From positions 1 through 62,587 of the forward strand of contig JWZX01002605.1 in the NCBI GenBank assembly GCA_001275005.1: DNA of 62,587 nt, read 5' to 3'. The DNA is from Chrysochromulina tobinii. Lineage: Eukaryota > Haptophyta > Prymnesiales > Chrysochromulinaceae. The notes beneath the pieces were generated by a model. It was not told where the DNA came from. It did no database searches and saw only the letters and a program-made list of their open reading frames with translations. Within the stretch, counting starts at the first letter, position 1. Each line of letters opens with the position of its first letter. The translations under genes and the position numbers were made by a program. Of the stretch, positions 1 through 9,887 are shown piece by piece.

Positions 1-495
1 AGATGGTGGGGGCGAGGGTTGTGGTGGAGATGGTGGGGGTGAAGGAGGCGGCGGAGAGGGCGGAGGCGACGGCCTAGGTGAGGGGGGCGGTGGTGCAGGT
101 GGAGGCAGAGGTGCAAAGGAGGGAGGTGGCGGTGGCAACGGCGGTGGTGACGGCGGTGGTGAGGGAGGGGGCGGAGAAGGCGGTGGCGAAGGAGGAGGAG
201 GCGATGGCGGTGGCGAGGGTGGTGGAGGAAGCGGCGGTGGCGGGGAAGGGGAAGGGGGAAGCGGCGGGGGCGAAGGAGGTGGTGGAGACGGTGGGGGTGG
301 ACACGGTGGGGGTGACGGCGGCGGCGAGGGTGGCGGCGGTGAAGGGGGTGGCAAGGGAGGTGGCGAGGGCGGTGGCGGTGAAGGAGGTGGCTTAGGTGGC
401 GAAGATGGGGGTGGTGGTGGCGGTAAAGGAGCACGCGATGGAGGCCATGGTGGCGGAGGAGTGTGCGGCGGCGGCAAGGGTGGCGGCGGCGAACA
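1..495 (-). repeat. Proline-rich SPPPP coding repeat
   Basis: Almost pure GGTGGC/GGGGGC-type sequence on the plus strand, encoding about 165 residues of SPPPP/SPPP on the minus strand in the frame of the TIG/REJ gene. It resembles the hydroxyproline-rich rods of algal extracellular proteins. The frame stays open to base 1. Assembly across such low-complexity DNA is error-prone. Confidence 0.85.
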
Positions 496-3400
496 AATCC
501 AAACCGGCTCAAGAAGAGAGCGCGTGCCTGCTGTCGGATCAATGGAGAGAGCCACTACCAGAGGCTCGGTGAGGTTGGTGATGCGCAGTTCCTCGCCGGT
601 CTCGCCATTGCGAAGCCGAATGTCAGCCGTGGCCGTGCCGGTGGTTTCGCCCGACTCACGGTTGAACACATCTGCTTGGAATAGGACCACAGACGTTTCC
701 AGGCTGCTGCTGCCGCCATCTTCAATCTCAGCATCCGTACGGCGCCCCCCCACGCTGCTACTCGCTGCCATGCCTTCCCGCTCGCAGCCGTATCCGGGAG
801 GCATAGTAAGGCCCCCTGTGACGCCACTGCTCAGCGCCGGCGCCTGTGACGATTTGGAAGCGTTCGCAGCGCATGGGTCGCTCTTTCCTACCGTCATAGA
901 CAGCGCTGGCGCCCCCACCTGCACGTCCGCCTCGCCGGCGAGCAGACCCTTTCCAATGATGCTCCCAAGCTGGCTCGAGATGTCGACCAGGACCAACGCG
1001 CGCTCGACATCAGCGCGCCTCGTCACCTCTTCGTCCGTTGCGTTGAACGCACCCGTGGCTGCTGTCGTATTGCTGCTTGCATTGGCGAGGGACGCATTCG
1101 AAGCCTCCACGCTCGTTGACTGCAGCCGCCGTCCGAGGCTCTCGGCCGCTTCCGCGTCCTGCAACCGTCGATAGCAGTGCTCCTGCAGCCGCCGACGCCG
1201 ACCCTCTGCGCCCGAGCTCTGTGCGAGCACGTTGCCGATGCCCGCGGCGATCGTCTGCGCTGCTCCGGGGCCCAAACCCACCTGACCGGCCCCGGCAACT
1301 AGATCGGTAAAGATCCCGGCCGCTTTCGAAAGGGTGTCGCCTCTGCATGGCCCTTCGACCACGCTGCCCGCGGCCGATGCCGTCTGCTCGATCTGGCTTG
1401 CGTCGGCAGCAGCTGAAGCGCCTGAGACCCGTTGTATGACATCCATGATGCTCCCGCGAAGAGCGAGCTGCTCCTGCGCGGCCACTTCAGGTGCAGCTCC
1501 CGTCTCCTGCTGCAGCGTCCTGCCCGTCGTCCCGTTCATGGTGCCAGCGGTGGAGGTAGCCGTCGCAGCCCGAGACGCCCGAGCGAGAACGCTGTTGAGC
1601 GCGCCGGCCAACGACGCGGCCAGGCCAACGCTGGCGGTGATGTCGCCGGAGCCCCGCGCTGCGTCCATTCGCACGATGAGATTGGCCGACACGGCAGCAT
1701 CAAGCACCACGGCATTCACGGTAAGCGACTTCCCCACAGTCGTCGAAGCACCAAAGACGTCCATCACGCGGCACAAGACTGTCCAGTTGCCCTCTTGGCC
1801 AGGCAGCCAGCGCGAGGTCGCCGCCATACTCGTCTGACCCAGCGATACCCCGCGCGTGCTGTTCGCCGCCTGCGGCCGGTATTCAAACGCATACTTTAGG
1901 GGCAGGTCCTCCGGGTCGTCTACCCACTGCCTTGCCTGCACCTCGACCGAGGTTCTCAGCGCGATTGCGGGGGTGTCGTGTATGAGTTGCAAGCCGCCGC
2001 CCCATGGCGCTCTGTTCATCAGCACTTGCATGCTTGTCCTACTTGTAGCGGTGCCCTGGTAGGTAACGGTCAACGAGAAGGTGTACCTGGCTCCGGGGAT
2101 GAGCACGTCCGGGTTCACAACCAGTCGCGGCCCGAGGAGGCCAGTGGTCGTTCCCATGCCCCCTTCGAGGCTGGCGGATGCGGGCGTCATCGACCACTCG
2201 TAGGCGAGGCACATAGTACCTCGCGGGCACACGACACCGCGTGGCACGGAGGCGACACTGATCAGCCTGAGCTTGTCGGATGGATTCTGCTTGGTCGCCG
2301 CGAGGGGCTGCATCAAAACTAGGGGCAGTGAGCCCGACTTGATCTCAATGAGAGCGATGGCGATGGCCGTCTCACCGTCGGTCTTGACAACAGTCACGCG
2401 GAACGCGTAACGTCCCGATGCCAAGGTGGAGTTGGAGATTGACCAAGCACACGACGACGGAGGCGGAAGCGCGATTCGCGCTGTGGTGCTCGCGATGGCA
2501 CCACCTGCGCCATCGGCGATGAGCCCGAAGCAGCCCAAATCGCCGTCCGGGAAGCTGAGCTCATCTCTCGCCGTCATGTTAGCGCTCAACGGCATGCAGG
2601 CGAACCGATACGAGAGGATGGCACTCACATCATCCGGATCGGAGGAAGCACACGCGTCGATCACGAAGGGATCGTCGTCGCCCACGGACCGATCGCCCCC
2701 GGCAATAAGCGCCTGCAGCGGCTCGTTGCGCAGCATGACGTCGACTGAGTAGGCGCCACACGTGGCGTTCGATCCGCGCATGCATCCGCTCAACTGCAGC
2801 CTGTACCGAATGCCCTGCGTGAACGTGTGGGCCAGGAGGAAGAGGTCGCGCTGCATGCGCGAGACTGGGTCCAGAGCGAGCGGCGCTGCATTCAACTCGA
2901 GGGGCACCATGCTTGTCGCGCTGTAGCTTGCAATATGAGCCCAGGTGAAGTCAATGGCGGCGGAAGAGCTATCCGACGAGGCGAAGCACTCGGCGATCGA
3001 CGCTTTGCCCTGGAGCGCCGTGCGAGGTGCCGAGACGGGTAGCTGGAGCAGTGGTGGCGCTTGGATCGTCAGCAGCGGCACGGGCAGCGCGGCGCGCGTG
3101 ACGATGATAGTGTAGGGCGTGCTAGACGAGCCCAGGAAGCTCCTGACGATCAGACTGATCTCAAACTGGTTGCCACCGTCGAGCTCCGCTCCCGTGAGTT
3201 CCACAGTTTGCTGCTGCTGCTGCTGCTGGTCGGCGCTATTGAGAGTGCTCAGGCGCGACGAGATTGCGTAGTAATTGTCGCACGTGCGCGGCGAGGCGCT
3301 CCACTGAAAGAGAAGCGGGCGCACGCCGCCGCCTGAGCTTCTCGTGGCATCTAGCGTGAGCGAGGTGCCTGGACAGGACGAGATCTCATTTGGAGCTTGC

Positions 3401-6400
3401 ACGAGCGCAGTGGGCGTGACGCATGCATCTCGAGCCGTGGTGTCGCGCCGATCGCACGGAAAGAAGGCATCGACGTCCAAGGCCTGGGCGGGGGTGCACT
3501 TGCTGTCGGGCTCGTTGCAGCTGCCCGTGTAGGAGCGCGGCCACAGCACATTGGCTCGCACGCCCACGCGCATGCCCGCGCTCGCATTCGTATAGAGCGT
3601 GAGCTGCGCGAACATCGTCGAGTCGTCGACCCAATCGCAGAGCGCGTCGGCCAATGCCGAGCCGCGCAGCTGCATCGACGTGGCGTCGTCAAGTACCATA
3701 GAGCACGGCCCTAGGCCGTTCATGAGCCCGCGGTTTGTCGGCTGTGAGTCGAAGCGCACATTGAGCTTCGTGCCCGCCTGGTCGAAGAACACTTCAAGCA
3801 GTGCTGGCGGGTGCAAGCCAACGAAGGTGAACTGCGGCACGTCGGCGTTGGTGGCCTGGGCGCTGCCTCCAAACTCCGTGAGGCGCGTGACAAAGGTGGC
3901 GCCATTGAGGGCGAGCGAGACGGGCCGCGCACCATTTGGGCCCCACGTGGTGTTGCACACAACAGAGGTGTCAGAGTGCGCCAAGGGGGGCTGCCTCTGC
4001 ACCTCCGAGCCAAAGCGGCAGCGCATGAAGGACGCGCGGATCGGGTACTCGGGGGCAAGCGATGAGAAGCCCATTCCACTGATGGTGATGGTGGTGCCGC
4101 CCTGTGCACCCCCCTGAGTGGGCATGATGGTCGCAAAGTAGGGCGGGATGTAGTAGTTGAACTGGATCCAGTCTGTGCTGAACGTGCTCGGAGAGCCCGC
4201 GTTGAGAGAGACGGCGACGTTGACACGCCCGGGATTCTGCCGCGCTGGAATCTCACAGAGAATCCTGCCGCTGTCAAGTCGCACGGCCGGCACGAGCGTA
4301 GCGCCACCGACACGGCACGTCAGCTGCCCCTCGCCATACACTGCGAAGCCACTGCCCACGACCGTTACACTCGTGCTCGTACCAGTGACGCCCCCCGGCG
4401 GCACCAAGGCCATCACCCGCACGGCCGTGAGGTCGTACTCTGTGAACTCGGGGTCACTGCCGTAGAGGGTTGGCTCCGGGTCGAGCCCGTTTTGCAGCAC
4501 TTGCACCGTCCACGTGCCCGCGGTACCAGACGCAGGTGTGGGGCAGCGCACCAGCGTGGAACTCACGGTCGTGAGAGATGTAAACACAATCGAGGATGGC
4601 AGCGGAGGCGGCAGCAGCACAGGCGGCACCGCACGCTGCCGCGCGAATCGGCACACGCTACCCACAAGTGCTGGATAAACAAAGCCAGCACCGACGACCT
4701 GGAGCGTGACGGAGCTGATGGCGGGGGCCCCGCTCACGGCCAGGCTGTTGACTTGCGAGTTGTACGTCTTGAACATCACAGAGGAGGAGTTAGAGGAGGC
4801 TGAGGAGAAGCATTGACCATTGGGTGAGAAGGTCACGGCATAGTCGCCCACCGCTGCGCGCTCCGAGTCGGGGAAGCGGGGCTTGCGGCAGACGGCATGC
4901 GTGTCGTTGATCAAAAAGCCGCCAGTGCCCACCCACCCACCAACTCGGCATCGAACCGCCCCCCAGTCGGCGCCCGTGAAGGTGCCCGTGATGGCTAGGT
5001 CAGACTCGCGATTGTACGCACCACCGTTAGGCCATAGAGTCTGAATTCTATAGTTGGAGGGGTCAAAGACGCCAAAGCTAGGGAAGGACAGTGGGTGGCC
5101 AGCAGTGAAGGCGCCCATGCTGATCTTGAGCGGTAGAGTGCCGACGGCCGTCGGAGCGGGGCTTGTACAGGTGATCGTGGTGTCGTTGATGATGGTGGCC
5201 GCAGAAGAAGGCGCTCCCGTGAAGGCGCACGTGAGAGCACTAGCCGGCGTCAATGCCCACGACACCCCGCCATCGGCGCTCGAATTCAGCTGCATGCCGT
5301 CGAAGCCGGCGCCAGTGATGGTGAGGTTGCTCACGCAGCCGATGCCCGTCCCCCAGGGCAACACGCTGTCGTAGCGCACGACAGCCACGCGGATCCGCCT
5401 GAACAAGAGGAAGGGCGTCGGCGTTGCGACCCCCGCCGAGGACTGGGCGTAGTTGAACTTGTAGCAAAGCAGGTGTGTACCGACAGGGGCGTTGATGAAG
5501 CTGAAGAGCGCCGCCACGCCGTCGCCCACCGTTTGCATCTCGTTCGTGCGGGTCACGTCAAAGCGGGAGTCGCAGCTCGTGGCGTCCTGGCGCACCCACT
5601 TGGCCTTATCGCCCCATTGCACATTGGTCCCGATTAGGGTGATGAGGGCCGAGTTGCCGGTGACCACCACGGACAGCGGTGGGGATATGATGGAGCTCGG
5701 AGGTGGCGCAGGCGGCGGATAGGGCGGAGTAGGGGGCGAGGGGGATGGCGAAGGCCGTGGCGACGGCGGGGGTCGGATGACCGGTGGCGGTGACGGCGGA
5801 GGGTCCCGGTCCCAAGGCGGAAAGGGCGGCGGCCTGGCAGGAGGTGGGCGACCTGGGGGTGGAATCCGGGGTGGCGGTTTCGATGGTGGTGGAGGCGAGG
5901 GCGGCGGCACCGATGGTGGATCGGTGGGCGGCGGCGTTGGAGGCGGCGACGGCGGTGGCGGCGATGGGGCACGGATCAGGACGGCCACCTGCACTGCTGC
6001 ACTCACAAGCTGCACAGAGATCTGAAGCGTGGAGGCAAGAGACGCGGTGAAGCTCGGGCTGTTGATGGTCGCAATCAACTGGCTGACAGTCACCCCGGCA
6101 GTGGCGTTGGGTATCACCTCGAACGCGGCTACGCCCGTTACATTGTCAAAGGACCGCAGGACCAGCTGGCTTGGGGAGATGGAAGGCAGGGCGCCGAGGA
6201 TAGCCATACGCACACTAGACGGATTCAGGGCAATGCCCTGCTGCAACCGCCTCCTTGAGCCCGTTACCAACCGAACGGAAGCGCGGACGCGCCGCTCAGT
6301 GGTCGCGCCAGGCCCATTAGGCGGCGGCATGGCCGGCGGCGGGTCCGGTGGCGGCGATGGGGTTGGGGGGGACGGGTTGGGCGACGGGGGCGGTGGCCGA

Positions 6401-7479
6401 AACGGTAGCGTCGCAGGGGTGGGCGGAGGTGAAGGTGGTGGCGGTGAGGGCGAAGGCGATGGCGGTGGAGGGGAGGGCGGTGGAGGAGAGGGGGGTGGGG
6501 TTGTTGACGGCGATGGGGATGACTCGGCTGACGGTGAGGGCGACGAGCAGTGAGCGTAGGGGGTGCACTGCTGACAAAATGGCGGCGCGTTGTCGCAGGC
6601 CGCGTCCCGCGAGGCCGCGAGGCAGTACGCGTACGGCGCGCAGAGCTCCACGCACCCGGTGGGCATCATTGAGCAGTTGGCCAGGTCGGGCGACGGGAAT
6701 GGGTCGGGCGATGGAGATGGGTCAAGCGCGGTGCTGCGGCGCACGCCGCAGTCTGCGCAGTCGGTGCCGTACTGGCAAGCAGTGTACTCGGCGCCGGGGC
6801 CGCCGTCGTCGCAGAGGCCATCCGATGCGAAACCTGGCTGTGCGCCTGCTGGCAGGCCGATGCACGTTTCGGCGCACAGGCTGCCCGGTGCCAAAGGAGG
6901 GGGCGGTGGCGCAGGCGGCAAACGGGGAGGCGAGGGAGATGCGGGTGGCGACAGCGGGCAGGCTGCTACCGGAGACGTAAGGCACACACTGCCAGGCCCC
7001 ATGTTGCCGACGGCACCAGTGTCCCATGCTAGCACCCAAGTACCATTCACCAAATATTTGACATGGAACGCTTTGACCGTGTTCCCATGCACCCCGTCAT
7101 ATTGGGTGGCGCAGAGATTTGTGACAGCGGCTGGCGCTGAAAGATTGAAGCTCACCCACCCGCCGATTTTATGAACGCACGTCTGCCATGGTGTTGACGA
7201 ATCGCCGTCGAACGCACGTGCTCCCGAGTTGATTGTCTCGTACCCCGGCCGGGTGCAATTGTCGCCTGAATACGTGAGGTTAAGCCCCTTCGTCCCTTCG
7301 AATGCCATGAACTCGTACACGTAGGCTTCCCACGAATTGTACTCCTGACTGATCTCTAGCCGCCACTGCGTTGCCCTGGGCACGCATGCACGGGTCCATT
7401 CGATCGCAAGCAGCATTAAAATGGTACGTAAGCTGAAGCGCAAGCCGAAATCGCAGCGCATGGACTGCACTGCCGCCAT
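1..7479 (-). CDS. Large secreted IPT/TIG + REJ protein, polycystin-1-like, 3' end outside window
   Basis: The minus-strand frame is open from the ATG at 7479 to base 1, about 2493 codons with no stop, so the C-terminus lies outside the window. The upstream in-frame stop is at 7602-7600 and this is the first ATG after it; the N-terminus has a hydrophobic core (LRTILMLLAIEW) fitting a signal peptide. In order: a discoidin-like region (about residues 40-145), a Cys module ending YGTDCADCG (200-250), a second Cys cluster (285-305), a Pro/Ser linker (305-385), a region containing RRRLQQ (385-500), a second Pro linker (505-600), about five IPT/TIG domains (700-1200, for example GGAQGGTTITISGMGF), an REJ-like domain (from about 1360), further Ig/PKD-like sequence, then SPPPP repeats to the edge. 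REJ plus Ig-like folds are typical of the polycystin-1 family, so a membrane or channel part may follow; that is inference. Confidence 0.8.
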   Translation of the reverse strand, partial: MAAVQSMRCDFGLRFSLRTILMLLAIEWTRACVPRATQWRLEISQEYNSWEAYVYEFMAFEGTKGLNLTYSGDNCTRPGYETINSGARAFDGDSSTPWQTCVHKIGGWVSFNLSAPAAVTNLCATQYDGVHGNTVKAFHVKYLVNGTWVLAWDTGAVGNMGPGSVCLTSPVAACPLSPPASPSPPRLPPAPPPPPLAPGSLCAETCIGLPAGAQPGFASDGLCDDGGPGAEYTACQYGTDCADCGVRRSTALDPSPSPDPFPSPDLANCSMMPTGCVELCAPYAYCLAASRDAACDNAPPFCQQCTPYAHCSSPSPSAESSPSPSTTPPPSPPPPSPPPPSPSPSPPPPSPPPTPATLPFRPPPPSPNPSPPTPSPPPDPPPAMPPPNGPGATTERRVRASVRLVTGSRRRLQQGIALNPSSVRMAILGALPSISPSQLVLRSFDNVTGVAAFEVIPNATAGVTVSQLIATINSPSFTASLASTLQISVQLVSAAVQVAVLIRAPSPPPPSPPPTPPPTDPPSVPPPSPPPPSKPPPRIPPPGRPPPARPPPFPPWDRDPPPSPPPVIRPPPSPRPSPSPSPPTPPYPPPAPPPSSIISPPLSVVVTGNSALITLIGTNVQWGDKAKWVRQDATSCDSRFDVTRTNEMQTVGDGVAALFSFINAPVGTHLLCYKFNYAQSSAGVATPTPFLLFRRIRVAVVRYDSVLPWGTGIGCVSNLTITGAGFDGMQLNSSADGGVSWALTPASALTCAFTGAPSSAATIINDTTITCTSPAPTAVGTLPLKISMGAFTAGHPLSFPSFGVFDPSNYRIQTLWPNGGAYNRESDLAITGTFTGADWGAVRCRVGGWVGTGGFLINDTHAVCRKPRFPDSERAAVGDYAVTFSPNGQCFSSASSNSSSVMFKTYNSQVNSLAVSGAPAISSVTLQVVGAGFVYPALVGSVCRFARQRAVPPVLLPPPLPSSIVFTSLTTVSSTLVRCPTPASGTAGTWTVQVLQNGLDPEPTLYGSDPEFTEYDLTAVRVMALVPPGGVTGTSTSVTVVGSGFAVYGEGQLTCRVGGATLVPAVRLDSGRILCEIPARQNPGRVNVAVSLNAGSPSTFSTDWIQFNYYIPPYFATIMPTQGGAQGGTTITISGMGFSSLAPEYPIRASFMRCRFGSEVQRQPPLAHSDTSVVCNTTWGPNGARPVSLALNGATFVTRLTEFGGSAQATNADVPQFTFVGLHPPALLEVFFDQAGTKLNVRFDSQPTNRGLMNGLGPCSMVLDDATSMQLRGSALADALCDWVDDSTMFAQLTLYTNASAGMRVGVRANVLWPRSYTGSCNEPDSKCTPAQALDVDAFFPCDRRDTTARDACVTPTALVQAPNEISSCPGTSLTLDATRSSGGGVRPLLFQWSASPRTCDNYYAISSRLSTLNSADQQQQQQQTVELTGAELDGGNQFEISLIVRSFLGSSSTPYTIIVTRAALPVPLLTIQAPPLLQLPVSAPRTALQGKASIAECFASSDSSSAAIDFTWAHIASYSATSMVPLELNAAPLALDPVSRMQRDLFLLAHTFTQGIRYRLQLSGCMRGSNATCGAYSVDVMLRNEPLQALIAGGDRSVGDDDPFVIDACASSDPDDVSAILSYRFACMPLSANMTARDELSFPDGDLGCFGLIADGAGGAIASTTARIALPPPSSCAWSISNSTLASGRYAFRVTVVKTDGETAIAIALIEIKSGSLPLVLMQPLAATKQNPSDKLRLISVASVPRGVVCPRGTMCLAYEWSMTPASASLEGGMGTTTGLLGPRLVVNPDVLIPGARYTFSLTVTYQGTATSRTSMQVLMNRAPWGGGLQLIHDTPAIALRTSVEVQARQWVDDPEDLPLKYAFEYRPQAANSTRGVSLGQTSMAATSRWLPGQEGNWTVLCRVMDVFGASTTVGKSLTVNAVVLDAAVSANLIVRMDAARGSGDITASVGLAASLAGALNSVLARASRAATATSTAGTMNGTTGRTLQQETGAAPEVAAQEQLALRGSIMDVIQRVSGASAAADASQIEQTASAAGSVVEGPCRGDTLSKAAGIFTDLVAGAGQVGLGPGAAQTIAAGIGNVLAQSSGAEGRRRRLQEHCYRRLQDAEAAESLGRRLQSTSVEASNASLANASSNTTAATGAFNATDEEVTRRADVERALVLVDISSQLGSIIGKGLLAGEADVQVGAPALSMTVGKSDPCAANASKSSQAPALSSGVTGGLTMPPGYGCEREGMAASSSVGGRRTDAEIEDGGSSSLETSVVLFQADVFNRESGETTGTATADIRLRNGETGEELRITNLTEPLVVALSIDPTAGTRSLLEPVWICSPPPPLPPPHTPPPPWPPSRAPLPPPPPPSSPPKPPPSPPPPSPPPLPPPSPPPPSPPPSPPPCPPPPSPPPPSPPPLPPSPSPPPPLPPPPSPPPSPPPPSPPPSPPPPSPPPSPPPLPPPPPSFAPLPPPAPPPPSPRPSPPPSPPPPSPPPSPPQPSPPPS

Positions 7480-7781
7480 TTTGCTGCTGCCGATGAGCTG
7501 GGTCTCTGTCCTCGCGCGCGCCTTCTCGTCGTGACAAATGGCTTCCCGAAGCACAAGTCGCAACCGCCACCTCCTTGATGCAACTGGCAGGGACCGGTCC
7601 TACACGCATGCTGATTGAAGCAATCATCTAGAGAGATGATTACAATGTATTTCGGAACTCGTTCGCCCTCTGCCGCGCAAGGAGCTCGATATCTCTGGTT
7701 AAGGGTTATTCACACCGCATTCGCCTTAAAGATTGCAACTCTAGCATGCATTCACGAGTGCGTGAACGTCGCAAAACGAAG
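7480..7781. promoter_or_regulatory. Divergent intergenic/promoter region
   Basis: This stretch lies between the start of the minus-strand TIG/REJ gene (7479) and the plus-strand Sel1/U-box gene (ATG at 7782, or 7746), so it must hold both promoters and 5' UTRs. I see no clear TATA box or other element. Confidence 0.4.
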
Positions 7782-9335
7782 ATGAGCACCGATCTGAGCA
7801 ACCACACTGAAGGGCACGGCGGGCCGAAGCACAACGCGGTCGGCGAGGAGGTGCTACTAGGCCTCGAAGCAGCGCAAGGAAATGCTGACACACCAAGCTA
7901 TCTCGCGGCCATGCTCTACGAAGGACACGGCGGACCCAAGGACGAGGCCGAGTTGCGGCGGCTGTATGGCCTCGCGGCCGCGCAGGGGCACGCAGACGCG
8001 CAGTGCCGCCTCGCTGATATGTTCTACGATGGGCAGGGCGGACCCAAGGACGAGGTGGAGGCGCGGCGGCTGTATGGCCTCGCGGCCGCGCAGGGGCACG
8101 CTGGTGCGCAGAGCGGCCTCGCTAGCATGCTCTACACAGGGCGTGGCGGACCCAAGGACGAGGTGGAGGCGCGGCGGCAGTATGGCCTCGCGGCCGCGCA
8201 GGGGCACGCTGGTGCGCAGAGCGGCCTCGCTAGCATGCTCTACACAGGGCGTGGCGGACCAAAGGACGAGGTGGAGGCGCGGCGGCAGTATGGCCTCGCG
8301 GCCGCGCAGGGGCTCGCTGAAGCGCAGATCCGCCTCGCTCTCATGCTCGTCTTAGGGCTCGGCGGACCCAAGGATGAGGTGGAGGCGCGGCGGTTGCTTG
8401 GCCTCGCGGCTGCGCAGGGTGATGCTGAAGCGCAGTGCAGTCTCGCTGGCATGCTCTTCAACGGGAGTTGCGGACCCAAGGATGAGGTGGAGGCGCGGCG
8501 GCTGCTTGGCCTCGCGGCCGCGCAGGGGCACGCTGGTGCACAGGCCCTCGTCGCTCGAATGCACAACGCCGCGCATGGCAGACCAAAGCTCGAGGCCGAA
8601 GCGCAGCGGCCGCGTGTGACGAAAGGCAAAGCACGCAAAGGTGCATCCGAGAACGCTACGGCTCAGGTCGAGGACGCTGCTGCGCTGGCGGCCGCGGCAG
8701 CGCGCGCGGATGCGGCAATGGCAGAGCTGCTGACTGAAGAGGAGAGCGAGGCTGAGAAGGCGCGGAGCAAGAAGGGCAAGGCCAAGGCCAAGAAGAAGGC
8801 TGGCGCTCCTACAGAGGCGTCAGCCAACGCCAGCGTGGAGCACGCTGTAGAGGTGAACGCCGCTGCGGTATTAGGCGGCGCGAAGACGAAGGCGAAGGCA
8901 CAGGCCGGGGCAAAGGCGGCGACCGTGGCTGAGGCTGAGGCAAAAGCGAGGGCCGCGGCACGAGCGGAGGCGGAGGCCAAGGCCGCCCAGGCGGAGGCAG
9001 AAGAGCACGCTCGCAACCAGGCGGAGCAAGAAGCTAAGGCGTCTGCAGCAAAGGCGCACGCTGCAAAGGAGGCCGCAGCGGCGGAGGAGCCGCCCGACGA
9101 CTTCATCTGCCCGATCACGCACAACCTCATGATCGACCCGGTCTCGGCTGCGGACGGCCACATGTACGAGCGGCGTGCGATCGAGGAGTGGCTCGTCGGC
9201 CACTCGACCAGCCCGATGACGGGCGCCGAGCTCGAGTTCAAGATGCTCTTCCCCAATCACACCGTGCGTAGGCAGATCCGCACGTGGCAGGAGGCGCAGC
9301 GGTGCCGCCCAGCTGGTCCAGCAGCACGCCCGTAG
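7782..9335 (+). CDS. Sel1-like repeat + U-box protein (copy 1)
   Basis: A putative E3 ubiquitin ligase or scaffold. The start MSTDLS at 7782 is preferred; an in-frame ATG at 7746 would add 12 residues. The N-terminal half has a degenerate then six clear 36-residue Sel1-type repeats (xxGxGGPKDEVEARRLxGLAAAQGHAxAQxxLAxM). A Lys/Ala/Glu-rich helical linker (about residues 270-435) follows, then a C-terminal U-box (FICPITHNLMIDPV, then DGHMYERRAIEEWL). Sel1 repeats are protein-binding helical pairs and a U-box recruits E2 enzymes, so a role in protein quality control is likely but inferred. A paralogue with nine repeats lies at 31815-33560. Part of the repeat array is almost identical at DNA level with a 108-bp period, a sign of recent expansion or gene conversion. 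Confidence 0.85.
   Translation: MSTDLSNHTEGHGGPKHNAVGEEVLLGLEAAQGNADTPSYLAAMLYEGHGGPKDEAELRRLYGLAAAQGHADAQCRLADMFYDGQGGPKDEVEARRLYGLAAAQGHAGAQSGLASMLYTGRGGPKDEVEARRQYGLAAAQGHAGAQSGLASMLYTGRGGPKDEVEARRQYGLAAAQGLAEAQIRLALMLVLGLGGPKDEVEARRLLGLAAAQGDAEAQCSLAGMLFNGSCGPKDEVEARRLLGLAAAQGHAGAQALVARMHNAAHGRPKLEAEAQRPRVTKGKARKGASENATAQVEDAAALAAAAARADAAMAELLTEEESEAEKARSKKGKAKAKKKAGAPTEASANASVEHAVEVNAAAVLGGAKTKAKAQAGAKAATVAEAEAKARAAARAEAEAKAAQAEAEEHARNQAEQEAKASAAKAHAAKEAAAAEEPPDDFICPITHNLMIDPVSAADGHMYERRAIEEWLVGHSTSPMTGAELEFKMLFPNHTVRRQIRTWQEAQRCRPAGPAARP
8101..8316 (+). repeat. 108-bp tandem repeat in Sel1 coding array
   Basis: Two adjacent 108-bp units (8101-8208 and 8209-8316) are close to identical for most of their length and differ mainly at their distal end. 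Each encodes one 36-residue Sel1 repeat. Flanking units are more diverged, so this pair is the most recent duplication. Confidence 0.8.
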
Positions 9336-9887
9336 CGCCACTGCACAGGCCGCGGGGCAAGTTGGTGGAAGAGACTCGCGCTCCACCTTAAGAGTGTAGT
9401 AACGTCGGAGAGCTCGTAGTAGAGAGCTCGGCGAGCGACGCAGAGCCAGAGGCTGGGCGCACTGCCAGAGGCGTGGGGAGCGAGGCATAGGACTTGAGAG
9501 CTCGACAGAGCATGAGTTTGAGCAGTTACGAGTTGGCTCGTGACGCCACTCAATGCGCCAAGAGCGACAGCGCGCGCCCGGCAGTGATGTCGAGGTGCTC
9601 CCTGACGTGCTACCCGAGGACGATCGCGCGCGCGCGCGCTGTCGCGCGTTTTGCGGTTGGTTGAAACGGGAGGCGCGTTTTTGATGGATCGTGTTTGTTT
9701 GTTGTACGTGCCGTGCTACGCTAGCGTATTAGCGACATGCGTAGCCGAGCGGCTAGAGCAAGAGTTGAACAGCGCAAATACCAAATTACAGAATACCTAC
9801 AAATTACACTTCGCTTAGAGTTTGCAATTTCGTGTGCGCACAGGCGGAGCTCCCACACGCACGGTGTGCTCCCTCAGTCTCGGCTCC
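9336..9887. other. Intergenic, convergent 3' regions
   Basis: Lies between the stops of the Sel1/U-box gene (plus) and the MYND gene (minus). About the first 180 bases resemble the sequence after the second Sel1/U-box copy at 33561-33720, so the ancestral duplication included the 3' flank. A short alternating CG run (about 9623-9640) is present. I see no gene. Confidence 0.6.

Noticed and set aside
461-1174. 237-codon plus-strand open frame near the left edge
   Set aside because: Overlaps the long minus-strand TIG/REJ frame, which has recognisable domains; this one has none.
9623-9640. Alternating CG run
   Set aside because: Short low-complexity tract in GC-rich intergenic DNA; no supporting context for a functional element.
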